Positions 56,913 to 63,197 of a stretch of 64,000 nucleotides of DNA are shown in pieces (position 1 is the stretch's first letter; each line of letters begins with the position of its first letter). The position numbers and the translations under genes are program-made. The stretch comes from a virus: positions 1 through 64,000 of the IMG/VR virus record IMGVR_UViG_3300032397_000005; one strand, given 5' to 3'. A model generated the notes under the pieces. It saw only the letters and a program-made list of their open reading frames with translations, was not told where the DNA came from and ran no database searches.

Positions 56913-57298
56913 CCGCCCGGGTCTCCTGCGCGTCGGACGTCGCCGCGGTCTCCCGCCCGGTCTTCCGTCGCTGGCGGTGGGAGCAGGAGGCGTTCGTGGT
57001 CCTCCTCCTCAACGCGAAGCACGACGTCATCGGGCGCCCGGAGGTCTCGGCGGTCGGGACGGTCACCTCCGTCACGGTCCACCCGCGGGACGTCTTCCGG
57101 GCGGCGGTCCGCCGGAACGCGGCCGCGGTCATCGTCGCGCACTGCCACCCGAGCGGGGACGTGGCGCCCTCCGCGGACGACCTCCTCCTGACCCGGCGCC
57201 TCCGGGAGGCCGGGGAGCTTCTCGGGATCCCGCTCCTGGACCACGTCATCGTCGGCCGGGACGCCCTCCGGTCCCTGGCGGAGACCGGGCAGCTGTGA
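56909..57298 (+). CDS. RadC-like JAMM-domain protein
   Basis: 129 residues from GTG 56909. The RadC family JAMM motif is complete: E27, VVLLLNAKHDVIG, TVHPRDVFR, H78-C-H80-P-S-G-D, and HVIVG. RadC-type domains are frequent in mobile elements and phages, but their biochemical function is unresolved; a link to DNA repair or anti-restriction is often proposed. The N-terminal helix-hairpin-helix of host RadC is absent. Confidence 0.82.
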   Translation: MTARVSCASDVAAVSRPVFRRWRWEQEAFVVLLLNAKHDVIGRPEVSAVGTVTSVTVHPRDVFRAAVRRNAAAVIVAHCHPSGDVAPSADDLLLTRRLREAGELLGIPLLDHVIVGRDALRSLAETGQL

Positions 57299-57325
57299 AA
57301 AAACGCACGCGCCCTCATTTTTCCC

Positions 57326-57353
57326 TGGACAGATTCTTTCTGCATGGTAAGAT
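57326..57353 (+). promoter_or_regulatory. Early promoter module 3
   Basis: TGGACA (57326-57331), 16 bases, TAAGAT (57348-57353), GAGAGT, ATG at 57360. Confidence 0.82.
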
Positions 57354-57359
57354 GAGAGT

Positions 57360-57539
57360 ATGAGCAAGACGACGGAGAGCAAGATGACGAAGACGACGAA
57401 GACGGTCCACGTCCTGTCCCTCGGCGGGGAGCCCATCCACTTCGAGACGGCGGCCGCGGCGCGCCGGTTCCTGGACGCCCTCCCGGCCGGGCGACGCTGC
57501 GAGTGCGCCTACCTCGGGACGGTCGAGGTGCCCCGATGA
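57360..57539 (+). CDS. 59-residue early protein with shared MSKTTESKM start
   Basis: Begins MSKTTESKM as the others, then TKTTKTVHVLSLGGEP and FETAAAARRFLDALPAGRRC. In frame, single stop at 57537. A compact beta-alpha fold of unknown function. ATGA overlap with the next gene. Confidence 0.6.
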   Translation: MSKTTESKMTKTTKTVHVLSLGGEPIHFETAAAARRFLDALPAGRRCECAYLGTVEVPR

Positions 57540-57754
57540 CGCGCCCGGGCCGCTTCGAGGACACGACGATCTACATCTACTTCCGGCAGTTCCGCGTCCG
57601 CTGCGCGGTCACCGGCCGCGTGGAGCACGGGTGCGCGGCGGCCGGGCCGGCCAAGAAGATGCTTCGGGAGCTGGGCTGGGACTACCTCCCGCGCCAGGGC
57701 TGGGTGAGCCCGGAGGGTCTCGAGACGCTGAGGAAGGAGAGCACCAATGGCTAG
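57536..57754 (+). CDS. Hypothetical protein
   Basis: 72 residues, ATG at 57536. FEDTTIYIYFRQFRVRCAVT then LRELGWDYLPRQGWVSPEG. Overlaps next gene by 8 bases. Not recognised. Confidence 0.5.
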   Translation: MTRPGRFEDTTIYIYFRQFRVRCAVTGRVEHGCAAAGPAKKMLRELGWDYLPRQGWVSPEGLETLRKESTNG

Positions 57755-58007
57755 GTTCAACGAGGGCGCGATGGCGGAGCTGCTGGCGGAGGTCCTCGGG
57801 ACGCCGGAGGCGGCGGAGCTGGTGGAGGAGATCCTCGGCGCGCAGGCGGCGGTCTCCTCCACCTCCTTCCGGGAGGCGGGCGTCCTGACCAACAACGCGG
57901 GCCTGGTCGTTCGCGTCGGCCGCCGGGAGTTCCAGCTCACGGTGGTCGAGAGCACGCCCTCCTACCTCCGGGAGGACGACGGGGAGGATGACGATGACGA
58001 TGAGTAG
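57747..58007 (+). CDS. Hypothetical acidic early protein
   Basis: 86 residues; helical N-terminus (MAELLAEVLGTPEAAELVEE), beta strand core, then an Asp/Glu run (DDGEDDDDDE). An acidic tail of this kind is typical of DNA mimics or anti-restriction proteins, but the evidence is only composition. Confidence 0.5.
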   Translation: MARFNEGAMAELLAEVLGTPEAAELVEEILGAQAAVSSTSFREAGVLTNNAGLVVRVGRREFQLTVVESTPSYLREDDGEDDDDDE

Positions 58008-58272
58008 GCGCAGGCGGTTCCGCCCGGAGGGTCTCCTCCGCGTCCGCGTCCTCCAGGGCGCGCGCGGCTTCATCCAGAAGTTCCTCGAGCACGAGCTTTG
58101 GTACGGGGGAGCGGAGGAGCAGGGCTTCGCGGACGGCTCGACGGTCTGGCAGGTCTACTTCTGGACGCGGCTCGAGGCGGCGGACGTTCAGGAGCGGATC
58201 TGGGCGCAGAACGGCGGCGGCTGGTGTGAGGTCGTCGAGGTGGACCCGGAGACCGGGGAGGTGGCGCGGTGA
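57994..58272 (+). CDS. Paralogue of the NGGGWCEV family, copy A
   Basis: Three in-frame ATGs cluster at 57988, 57994, 58000; 57994 best fits GGGGAGG spacing and gives 92 residues. GSTVWQVYFWTRLEAADVQE then RIWAQNGGGWCEV aligns with the copy at 60634-60900 (GSTAWQVYVRTEIPADVIQE, TIWARNGGGWCEV). Unknown family. Confidence 0.55.
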   Translation: MTMSRRRRFRPEGLLRVRVLQGARGFIQKFLEHELWYGGAEEQGFADGSTVWQVYFWTRLEAADVQERIWAQNGGGWCEVVEVDPETGEVAR

Positions 58273-58511
58273 GAGGTCGCGACCGGATCCCCTTCGAGCG
58301 GAGCGCTGACCTCCGTCTCCTCCTCCCCGGGGGCTGGGAGGCGTTCGCGCTCCCGCGGACCGAGTTGGCGGCGCTCGAGGAGACCTTCGGAGCCGGGGCG
58401 GGTCCGTGGATAGGTCAACAGGCGGAGGCATTCGGAGGCGGTGAAAAAAACGCACTGAGTTCATCTTTTCCTATGGACAGATTCTTTCTGTATGGTAAGA
58501 TGAGAGTATGA
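58269..58511 (+). CDS. Small early protein read into a promoter module
   Basis: 80 residues, GTG overlap with upstream. The first ~55 residues (LRLLLPGGWEAFALPRTELA) are protein-like; the last ~25 are encoded by the A-run and promoter and end in the stop overlapping the next ATG (TGA in ATGAAC). Sibling modules end with a stop just before the A-run, so this one may have lost it. Confidence 0.45.
   Translation: MRGRDRIPFERSADLRLLLPGGWEAFALPRTELAALEETFGAGAGPWIGQQAEAFGGGEKNALSSSFPMDRFFLYGKMRV
58474..58501 (+). promoter_or_regulatory. Early promoter module 4
   Basis: TGGACA (58474-58479), 16 bases, TAAGAT (58496-58501), GAGAGT, ATG at 58508. Confidence 0.82.
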
Positions 58512-58714
58512 ACAAGACGACGGAGAGCAAGATGAACCGGATCGAGATCGTCTCCTCCCGCAGCGCCAACACCGTCTCCATCGTTGACGGCCTGACGGTC
58601 GTCAACATCATCCGGTTCCCCTCCGGGAATTTCTTCAAGACGTCCACCAAGTGCGCGTCCGTCGAGCGGGCGCGCGCGCTGGCCGCCTCCCTGGCGGCGG
58701 AGGAGGTGCTCTAG
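58508..58714 (+). CDS. Small early protein with MNKTTESKM start
   Basis: 68 residues; the conserved start differs only by Asn for Ser. Then beta strands (IEIVSSRSANTVSIVDGLTV) and helix (SVERARALAASLAAEEV). Unknown function. Confidence 0.6.
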   Translation: MNKTTESKMNRIEIVSSRSANTVSIVDGLTVVNIIRFPSGNFFKTSTKCASVERARALAASLAAEEVL

Positions 58715-58947
58715 TGGGGACCGCGCGCGTGAACTTCACCCTCCCCTCCTACCCGGGCGGGGAGGCGCGGCTGGACGAGATCGCGCACCGGCTGGTGGAG
58801 GACCTCCCGGCGCACATGCGGCGCGGCGCGGTCCTGGTGGTGGCTCAGGACTGGGACGGGCGGACGATCTGCTGGACCTCCCTCCGCTGCGGGGAGAGCC
58901 GGCCCAACCACCTGGCGTGGGCGCCCGCGTCCATGCCCTGGGAGTAG
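58714..58947 (+). CDS. Hypothetical early protein
   Basis: 77 residues, GTG at 58714 overlapping the previous stop; GGAGGAGG upstream. Beta/alpha (NFTLPSYPGGEARLDEIAHR; AVLVVAQDWDGRTICW). Not recognised. Confidence 0.5.
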   Translation: MGTARVNFTLPSYPGGEARLDEIAHRLVEDLPAHMRRGAVLVVAQDWDGRTICWTSLRCGESRPNHLAWAPASMPWE

Positions 58948-58956
58948 GAGAGGACG

Positions 58957-59268
58957 ATGAAGGTCTCCCTGGAGTGCACGAGCCTGGCCGCCCTGGCGGC
59001 CGCCCTGACGGACCGGATGCTGAAGCACGCGGACTACGCGGCGGAGATGTGCGCGGACGGCGACGAGCCCGGGGACGCGGCGCGCTGGATCGCCTTCGCG
59101 CGGCTCCTCCGCCGCGGCGGGTCGGTGGAGGTCAACGCCTCCCTCGAGGCGGCGCTCGACTGCCTCATCGTCGAGCAGGAGACCCTCCCGCCCTGTCCCC
59201 GCTGCGGCGGGCAGCGGGACCGGGACCCGGGCGGGGAGGTCTACTGCACCGAGTGTCACCCGGGGTAG
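58957..59268 (+). CDS. Hypothetical protein with C-terminal zinc ribbon
   Basis: 103 residues. Helical N-terminus (LAALAAALTDRMLKHADYAA), then CPRCGGQ ... YCTECHPG zinc ribbon. Could be a regulator. Confidence 0.55.
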   Translation: MKVSLECTSLAALAAALTDRMLKHADYAAEMCADGDEPGDAARWIAFARLLRRGGSVEVNASLEAALDCLIVEQETLPPCPRCGGQRDRDPGGEVYCTECHPG

Positions 59269-59295
59269 AAAAGCGCACGCGGCTCATCTTTTCTC

Positions 59296-59323
59296 TGGAC
59301 ATATTCTTTCTGCATGGTAAGAT
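59296..59323 (+). promoter_or_regulatory. Early promoter module 5
   Basis: TGGACA (59296-59301), 16 bases, TAAGAT (59318-59323), GAGAGT, ATG at 59330. Confidence 0.82.
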
Positions 59324-59329
59324 GAGAGT

Positions 59330-59524
59330 ATGAGCAAGACGACGGAGAGCAAGATGAAGACCGCCACCGAGTACGGGATCCGCTGGTTCGAGTTCGACCG
59401 GAGCGACCGCCGGGTCCAGCGGGAGAAGTTCTTCAAGACGGAGAAGGCGCGCGCAGCCTTCGCGGCGCGGCTGGAGACCAAGGACAACTTCGCGGGTGAC
59501 TTCACCTGGAGCGAGGAGGCGTAG
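59330..59524 (+). CDS. Small early protein with MSKTTESKM start
   Basis: 64 residues: shared start, then TATEYGIRWFEFDRSDRRVQ, REKFFKTEKARAAFAARL. Similar FFKT motif to the product of module 4 (NFFKTSTK), suggesting paralogy. Unknown function. Confidence 0.6.
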   Translation: MSKTTESKMKTATEYGIRWFEFDRSDRRVQREKFFKTEKARAAFAARLETKDNFAGDFTWSEEA

Positions 59525-59812
59525 ATGGCCAGCAAACGGAAGAAGGCGGCGCCGGAGTACCTCCCGCCGGCGGAGCGGATCCTGGCGGCGAAGTTCCTGG
59601 CGACCTCGAACCTGGGGCAGCCGGAGCCGCGGAGCGCGGACCCGTTGGCGAGCAGCTGGTGGACGGGCGCCCGTCCACGGTCCGTGGGCGGAGATGTGCG
59701 TCTCCTGCCACGCGCGCGTTGGGCTCGGTTTTGGGCTCGGGCGGGGTCAACTCTACCAGTTGGCTCCGGACGGAACCTGGGTGAAGGTGCGGCGAACGTG
59801 AGGGATCCCTAG
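59525..59812 (+). pseudogene. Apparently frame-disrupted paralogue of the 60890 gene
   Basis: The first ~40 residues (YLPPAERILAAKFLATSNLG, QPEPRSADP) align with the intact gene at 60890 (FIPEAERDLAAKWLATSNLG, QPEAETADP), then similarity stops and composition changes. A different frame just after encodes a protein-like segment (EMCVSCHARVGLGFGLGRGQ, LYQLAPDGTWVKVRRT) to 59801. A frameshift or fusion with a zinc-finger fragment is likely; it may still make a product. Confidence 0.45.
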
Positions 59813-59860
59813 GTGTTGGGAGGGCGCGAATAAAAAGCGCATGAGCTTATCTTTTTCCCC

Positions 59861-59888
59861 TGGACATATTGTTTCTATCTGGTAAGAT
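59861..59888 (+). promoter_or_regulatory. Early promoter module 6
   Basis: TGGACA (59861-59866), 16 bases, TAAGAT (59883-59888), GATAAT, ATG at 59895. Uses the TTGTTTCTATCTGG spacer variant. Confidence 0.82.
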
Positions 59889-59894
59889 GATAAT

Positions 59895-60302
59895 ATGAGA
59901 ACCGAGAGAGAAACCCAGACCAAGGAGACGAAGATGAACTCCCAGACCGTGACCTTCCCCGTCCGTTCCATCCCACTGACCATCAGCGCCAGCGCGGCGG
60001 CGGCGCTCCTGAACGTCTCCACGGACTTCGAGCTGGTGGTGAGGTTCCTGGGCTACGGCTCGGACTACTCCCGCCTGATGACGGGTGCCGAGAAGGACGT
60101 CGTTCGCTACCTGGCGGACGGCTTCGGGACCCTCACCGCGGCGGACGCGGTGGAGACGGACGAGCACCAGGACCTCCTCCGCGACTGGAGCCACGTCCGC
60201 GACTCCTCGCCGGAGGCGGTGGCGAACATGGCGGCGGCCATCCGCGCCTTCTTCGCGGCGCACACGGTCCAGGATGAGGAGACCTTCCTGAGCGGTTACT
60301 AG
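59895..60302 (+). CDS. Hypothetical early protein
   Basis: 135 residues from the ATG near the promoter; a second in-frame ATG at 59934 follows AAGGAG. Beta start (VTFPVRSIPLTI), then helical (LLNVSTDFELVVRFLGYG; PEAVANMAAAIRAFFAAHTV). Not recognised. Confidence 0.55.
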   Translation: MRTERETQTKETKMNSQTVTFPVRSIPLTISASAAAALLNVSTDFELVVRFLGYGSDYSRLMTGAEKDVVRYLADGFGTLTAADAVETDEHQDLLRDWSHVRDSSPEAVANMAAAIRAFFAAHTVQDEETFLSGY

Positions 60303-60309
60303 AGACGTC

Positions 60310-60336
60310 GACCCTGGGGGAGCTCCTCCCGGGGTC
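60310..60336 (+). terminator. GC-rich hairpin after the module 6 gene
   Basis: GACCC-T-GGGGGAG and CTCCCGGGGTC pair around a CTC loop, just after the stop at 60302. No clear T-run; it may be a processing or weak terminator structure. Confidence 0.4.
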
Positions 60337-60353
60337 TTGGGAGGAGGTGCGCG

Positions 60354-60572
60354 ATGCTGATTGAGGCGACGGATCCGCGGGAGGCGGCGCTGGGGATCCT
60401 CCGTCGGGACTTGACGGGGGACGCGCGGGGGGCGCTGGCGTACCTCCTGAACAACGCCCTCTGCCCGCTGGTCTGCGATCTCTCGTTCGACGACGCGGCG
60501 CTCAACCTGGGGTACGTCCGGGACGCGGTCATGCAGCTCCGGGCGATGGTTCTGGAGATCGTTTCTGGGTGA
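60354..60572 (+). CDS. Hypothetical small protein
   Basis: 72 residues, ATG behind GGGAGGAGG. Helical (AALGILRRDLTGDARGALAY ... LRAMVLEIV) with a Cys pair (ALCPLVC). Not recognised. Confidence 0.5.
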   Translation: MLIEATDPREAALGILRRDLTGDARGALAYLLNNALCPLVCDLSFDDAALNLGYVRDAVMQLRAMVLEIVSG

Positions 60573-60599
60573 TAAAAACGCCTCCCCCCACTTTTCCCC

Positions 60600-60627
60600 T
60601 GGACATATTGTTTTTATCTGGTAAGAT
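60600..60627 (+). promoter_or_regulatory. Early promoter module 7
   Basis: TGGACA (60600-60605), 16 bases, TAAGAT (60622-60627), GATAAT, ATG at 60634. Confidence 0.82.
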
Positions 60628-60633
60628 GATAAT

Positions 60634-60900
60634 ATGAGAACAAAGAAAGCAACCAAGAAGCTCCTCAGGATTCGGATGGGTCAGGCGTTCCGCGGGTTCC
60701 TGCTGGGCGTTTGCCAGGAACTCCGGCTCGAGGTGGAGTCCACGGGGTACGCGGAGGGGTCGACGGCGTGGCAGGTCTACGTGCGGACGGAGATCCCGGC
60801 GGACGTGATTCAGGAGACGATCTGGGCGCGCAACGGCGGCGGGTGGTGCGAGGTCAATGAGATCAACGGTCAGGACAACGGAGGGAGAGATGTCAAGTAA
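60634..60900 (+). CDS. Paralogue of the NGGGWCEV family, copy B
   Basis: 88 residues starting MRTKKATKKLLRIRMGQAF. Core GSTAWQVYVRTEIPADVIQE then TIWARNGGGWCEVNEI aligns with the 57994 copy. Overlaps the next gene by 11 bases. The pair shows that early modules duplicate and diverge. Function unknown. Confidence 0.6.
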   Translation: MRTKKATKKLLRIRMGQAFRGFLLGVCQELRLEVESTGYAEGSTAWQVYVRTEIPADVIQETIWARNGGGWCEVNEINGQDNGGRDVK

Positions 60901-61171
60901 GAAGAGAGCGAAGCAGCCGGTCTTTATCCCGGAGGCGGAGCGGGACCTGGCGGCAAAGTGGTTGGCCACCTCGAACCTGGGGCAGCCGGAGGCAGAGACG
61001 GCGGACCCAGAGGCAATTTTGCGCGCATGGGAGGCGTGCGTCCGGGCGCACGGGGACGAGGGGATCGACGTGATGCCGGAGTTCAGGGGTTGGAAGCGGG
61101 ACATTGCGGCGGGTGACGCCTTCTGCGCGGAGGAGTGGGGGAAGTTCAAGGCTCAGAAGGAGGTGCGTTGA
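60890..61171 (+). CDS. Hypothetical early protein (intact copy of the 59525 family)
   Basis: 93 residues. FIPEAERDLAAKWLATSNLG, then helical with WEACVRAHGDEG and EEWGKFKAQKEV. Intact relative of the disrupted copy at 59525. Confidence 0.55.
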   Translation: MSSKKRAKQPVFIPEAERDLAAKWLATSNLGQPEAETADPEAILRAWEACVRAHGDEGIDVMPEFRGWKRDIAAGDAFCAEEWGKFKAQKEVR

Positions 61172-61320
61172 TGGATCACGCGGCGGTTGTGAGGGCGGCG
61201 ATGATGTGGTGCGCGGAGCTCCTTGAGGCGGCGCTCGAGGGCCTGGTGACCCGGAGGCGAGGGAGGTCTTTCTGGCGGACGCTACGGGTCTGCGGGACCG
61301 CCAGGAGGTGGTCTTTGTGA
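61171..61320 (+). CDS. 49-residue hypothetical protein
   Basis: ATG overlapping the previous stop (TTGATGG) behind AAGGAGG. Helical (AAMMWCAELLEAALEGLVTR), basic end. Overlaps the next micro-ORF by 4 bases. Confidence 0.4.
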   Translation: MDHAAVVRAAMMWCAELLEAALEGLVTRRRGRSFWRTLRVCGTARRWSL

Positions 61321-61388
61321 CGTACCTCATTCGGCACCAGATCTGCGAGCTCCGTGCCCGGGCGGATGTGATGGGGAAGAAGGTTTGA
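61317..61388 (+). CDS. 23-residue possible microprotein
   Basis: GTG start 8 bases after AGGAGG; product MTYLIRHQICELRARADVMG-KKV. Coupled to the preceding gene. Could be chance; supported only by the ribosome site and overlap. Confidence 0.3.
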   Translation: MTYLIRHQICELRARADVMGKKV

Positions 61389-61439
61389 CGGGTACCTCCT
61401 GATACGTGAAGAAAACGTCACCTCCCCTCATTTTTCCTC

Positions 61440-61467
61440 TGGACAAATTGTTTCTATCTGGTAAGAT
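61440..61467 (+). promoter_or_regulatory. Early promoter module 8
   Basis: TGGACA (61440-61445), 16 bases, TAAGAT (61462-61467), GATAAT, ATG at 61474. Its 28-base core is almost identical to the promoter of the UvrD-like gene at 17718. Confidence 0.82.
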
Positions 61468-61473
61468 GATAAT

Positions 61474-61692
61474 ATGAGAACCACGAAGGAGACGCAGATG
61501 ACGAAGACGATGAAGGCGGTTCGGAAGTTCACGGCGGGCCTGGCGGTTGGGCGCTCTGACCTCAACCGGAACGGTTACGCCTGGATGGCGCGGAACGTGG
61601 CGACGCTCATCCGCCTCACCAAGGACGAGCCCAACTGGCTCCGCGGTTACCGCGCGGCGCTCGAGGACGCGCAGGACGGGGAGGTGCTTTGA
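61474..61692 (+). CDS. Hypothetical early protein
   Basis: 72 residues, first or second ATG (61498, behind AAGGAG) possible. Basic helical start (TMKAVRKFTAGLAVGRSDL) and helical end (LRGYRAALEDAQDGEV), similar to phage proteins that adapt host enzymes. Unknown. Confidence 0.55.
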   Translation: MRTTKETQMTKTMKAVRKFTAGLAVGRSDLNRNGYAWMARNVATLIRLTKDEPNWLRGYRAALEDAQDGEVL

Positions 61693-61910
61693 TGCGGAAG
61701 AAGGGCGTGCGTGGCAGCGTGGTCTCCGCGCTGCGGCTCCTGCGGGACGCGCGGCTCCTCCTCCGCGGGGAGGTGGAGGCGGGTGAGTGGGGGGACGCGG
61801 ACGCAATCGAGCTCTCCCAGCGCCTCGCGGAGGTGACCGCGGAGACGCTCACGCTGCGGCGGGAGCTGGCGTCCTGGTTCCTATTTGTCCGTCCGGCGGA
61901 CATTGACTGA
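61692..61910 (+). CDS. Hypothetical helical protein
   Basis: 72 residues, TGATG overlap. RKKGVRGSVVSALRLLRDAR then LAEVTAETLTLRRELASWFL. Followed by the palindrome at 61912. Confidence 0.5.
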   Translation: MRKKGVRGSVVSALRLLRDARLLLRGEVEAGEWGDADAIELSQRLAEVTAETLTLRRELASWFLFVRPADID

Positions 61911-61911
61911 T

Positions 61912-61929
61912 GCGCCTATATGTAGGCGC
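61912..61929. promoter_or_regulatory. Palindrome related to the 54386 operator-like site
   Basis: GCGCCTA - TATG - TAGGCGC, 7-bp arms, in the 43-base gap before the gene at 61954. Shares the CTA[CT]ATGTAGGC core. Confidence 0.5.
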
Positions 61930-61953
61930 CTGACACTTTGGAGGAGGTGAAGG

Positions 61954-62208
61954 ATGAGTGAAGTCATGTTTAAACGCGGGGACCCGGTGGAGGTCATGAT
62001 CGGCGGCGCGTGGAGGGCGGGTCGAGTTGCTTACGCGAGGATGCTTGGTCCGGAGTACAGGAGGGTCGCCGCCTACTCCGTCGTGCTGCATGATCTCGAG
62101 CTGAAGCCGGGTTATATGGGGACAAACATCGTGTCCGTGTGCTGCTCAGGCGTGATGGTGTCCGTGGAGTTCGTTCGCGCGGTGACGATTGACGGAGGGT
62201 TGAAATGA
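61954..62208 (+). CDS. Hypothetical small beta-barrel protein
   Basis: 84 residues behind GGAGGAGG. KRGDPVEVMIGGAWRAGRVA suggests an SH3/KOW-like barrel. ATGA overlap with the next gene. Confidence 0.55.
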   Translation: MSEVMFKRGDPVEVMIGGAWRAGRVAYARMLGPEYRRVAAYSVVLHDLELKPGYMGTNIVSVCCSGVMVSVEFVRAVTIDGGLK

Positions 62209-63197
62209 GAAGAATGGTGCTTGCGCTGCTCCTCCTCCCCTCACTGAACGCGGTGGGGGATCCGCTGGTTCTTCCGCGGGACTTCCGGGTACGCTGCTTC
62301 CCGAGGAACCTGAGGTTCAAGCCGGATTGCCTGGTGCCATGCGAGCGTGCAGGGCGGGAGGGACGGGCACTGGACGAGGTCCTCCCCCTGGATGCCCTCC
62401 TGACCGCGGGAACCGGGTCCCACGCCACGGAGACCTTCGCGGCGGTGTGTTCATCTAGGTGGCAGGAGCTCATCCCTCAGGAGGCGCTGGCGCGTCTGAG
62501 TCGATGCAACCCGCGGCGGGACGTGATCCAGTACGCCCTCGAGCTCCGCCTGACGCACCTCCGGAAGACGCGGGGTAAGGTCCCAAACTACGTCGCCCCG
62601 GATCTCGACGGGACGCCACCGGTGGTCAAGGGCTCGATGGCGGCAAGTAAGCGGGCTTACATCAACAGACACCTCGCGCTCCTGGCCGGGGTCCTAGACT
62701 GTCCCCTCATCTCGGACGCGGAGGGCGTGCGGACCGTTGCCCTGGAGCTCCGGGACCGCGCGAGGGAGAAGTTAGTGGCGATTGAGCGGGAGGCGGCGGA
62801 GGAGGTGGAACGCGCGACCAGGCGGGCGGAGTCGATCGCGCGGATCCGGGCGGAGCTGGCTCCCCTCCTCCGGGGGGCGGTGGGTTGCCCGCGGTGCTCG
62901 GTCGACGCCGTCTGGGAGGCGCATGAGTACGCGGAGGCGATCTGCGGAGCGATCCAGAGTAGAGCGGAGGCGGTTGCGGAGCTCGCCAGGCTCCGGCGCT
63001 ACGGCGCTCGCCACGGCGTGGTGGACCTCTCGGACCTCAAGGACCAGTCAGACGCCATCCGGGAGGCGGAAGACAGCATCCGCGGGAATCGGAGCGAGTT
63101 CCTCAGGGTGACCAAGCGGGTGTTCAGTCCGGGTTGCTGCCGGAACCTCCCGAATGTTGCGGAGCGGCTCGAGGCGGCGTCCAACAAGGTCAGGTAG
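62205..63197 (+). CDS. Secreted or membrane-associated Cys-rich helical protein
   Basis: 330 residues. A hydrophobic signal-like start (MVLALLLLPSLNAVG), Cys-rich early part (RVRCFPRNLRFKPDCLVPC), and long charged helices (IEREAAEEVERATRRAESIA) with later Cys pairs (VGCPRCSV; SPGCCRNL). It may act at the cell envelope, e.g. superinfection exclusion. Its 3' end overlaps the leftward terminase-like gene tail-to-tail by 8 bases. Confidence 0.55.
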   Translation: MRRMVLALLLLPSLNAVGDPLVLPRDFRVRCFPRNLRFKPDCLVPCERAGREGRALDEVLPLDALLTAGTGSHATETFAAVCSSRWQELIPQEALARLSRCNPRRDVIQYALELRLTHLRKTRGKVPNYVAPDLDGTPPVVKGSMAASKRAYINRHLALLAGVLDCPLISDAEGVRTVALELRDRAREKLVAIEREAAEEVERATRRAESIARIRAELAPLLRGAVGCPRCSVDAVWEAHEYAEAICGAIQSRAEAVAELARLRRYGARHGVVDLSDLKDQSDAIREAEDSIRGNRSEFLRVTKRVFSPGCCRNLPNVAERLEAASNKVR

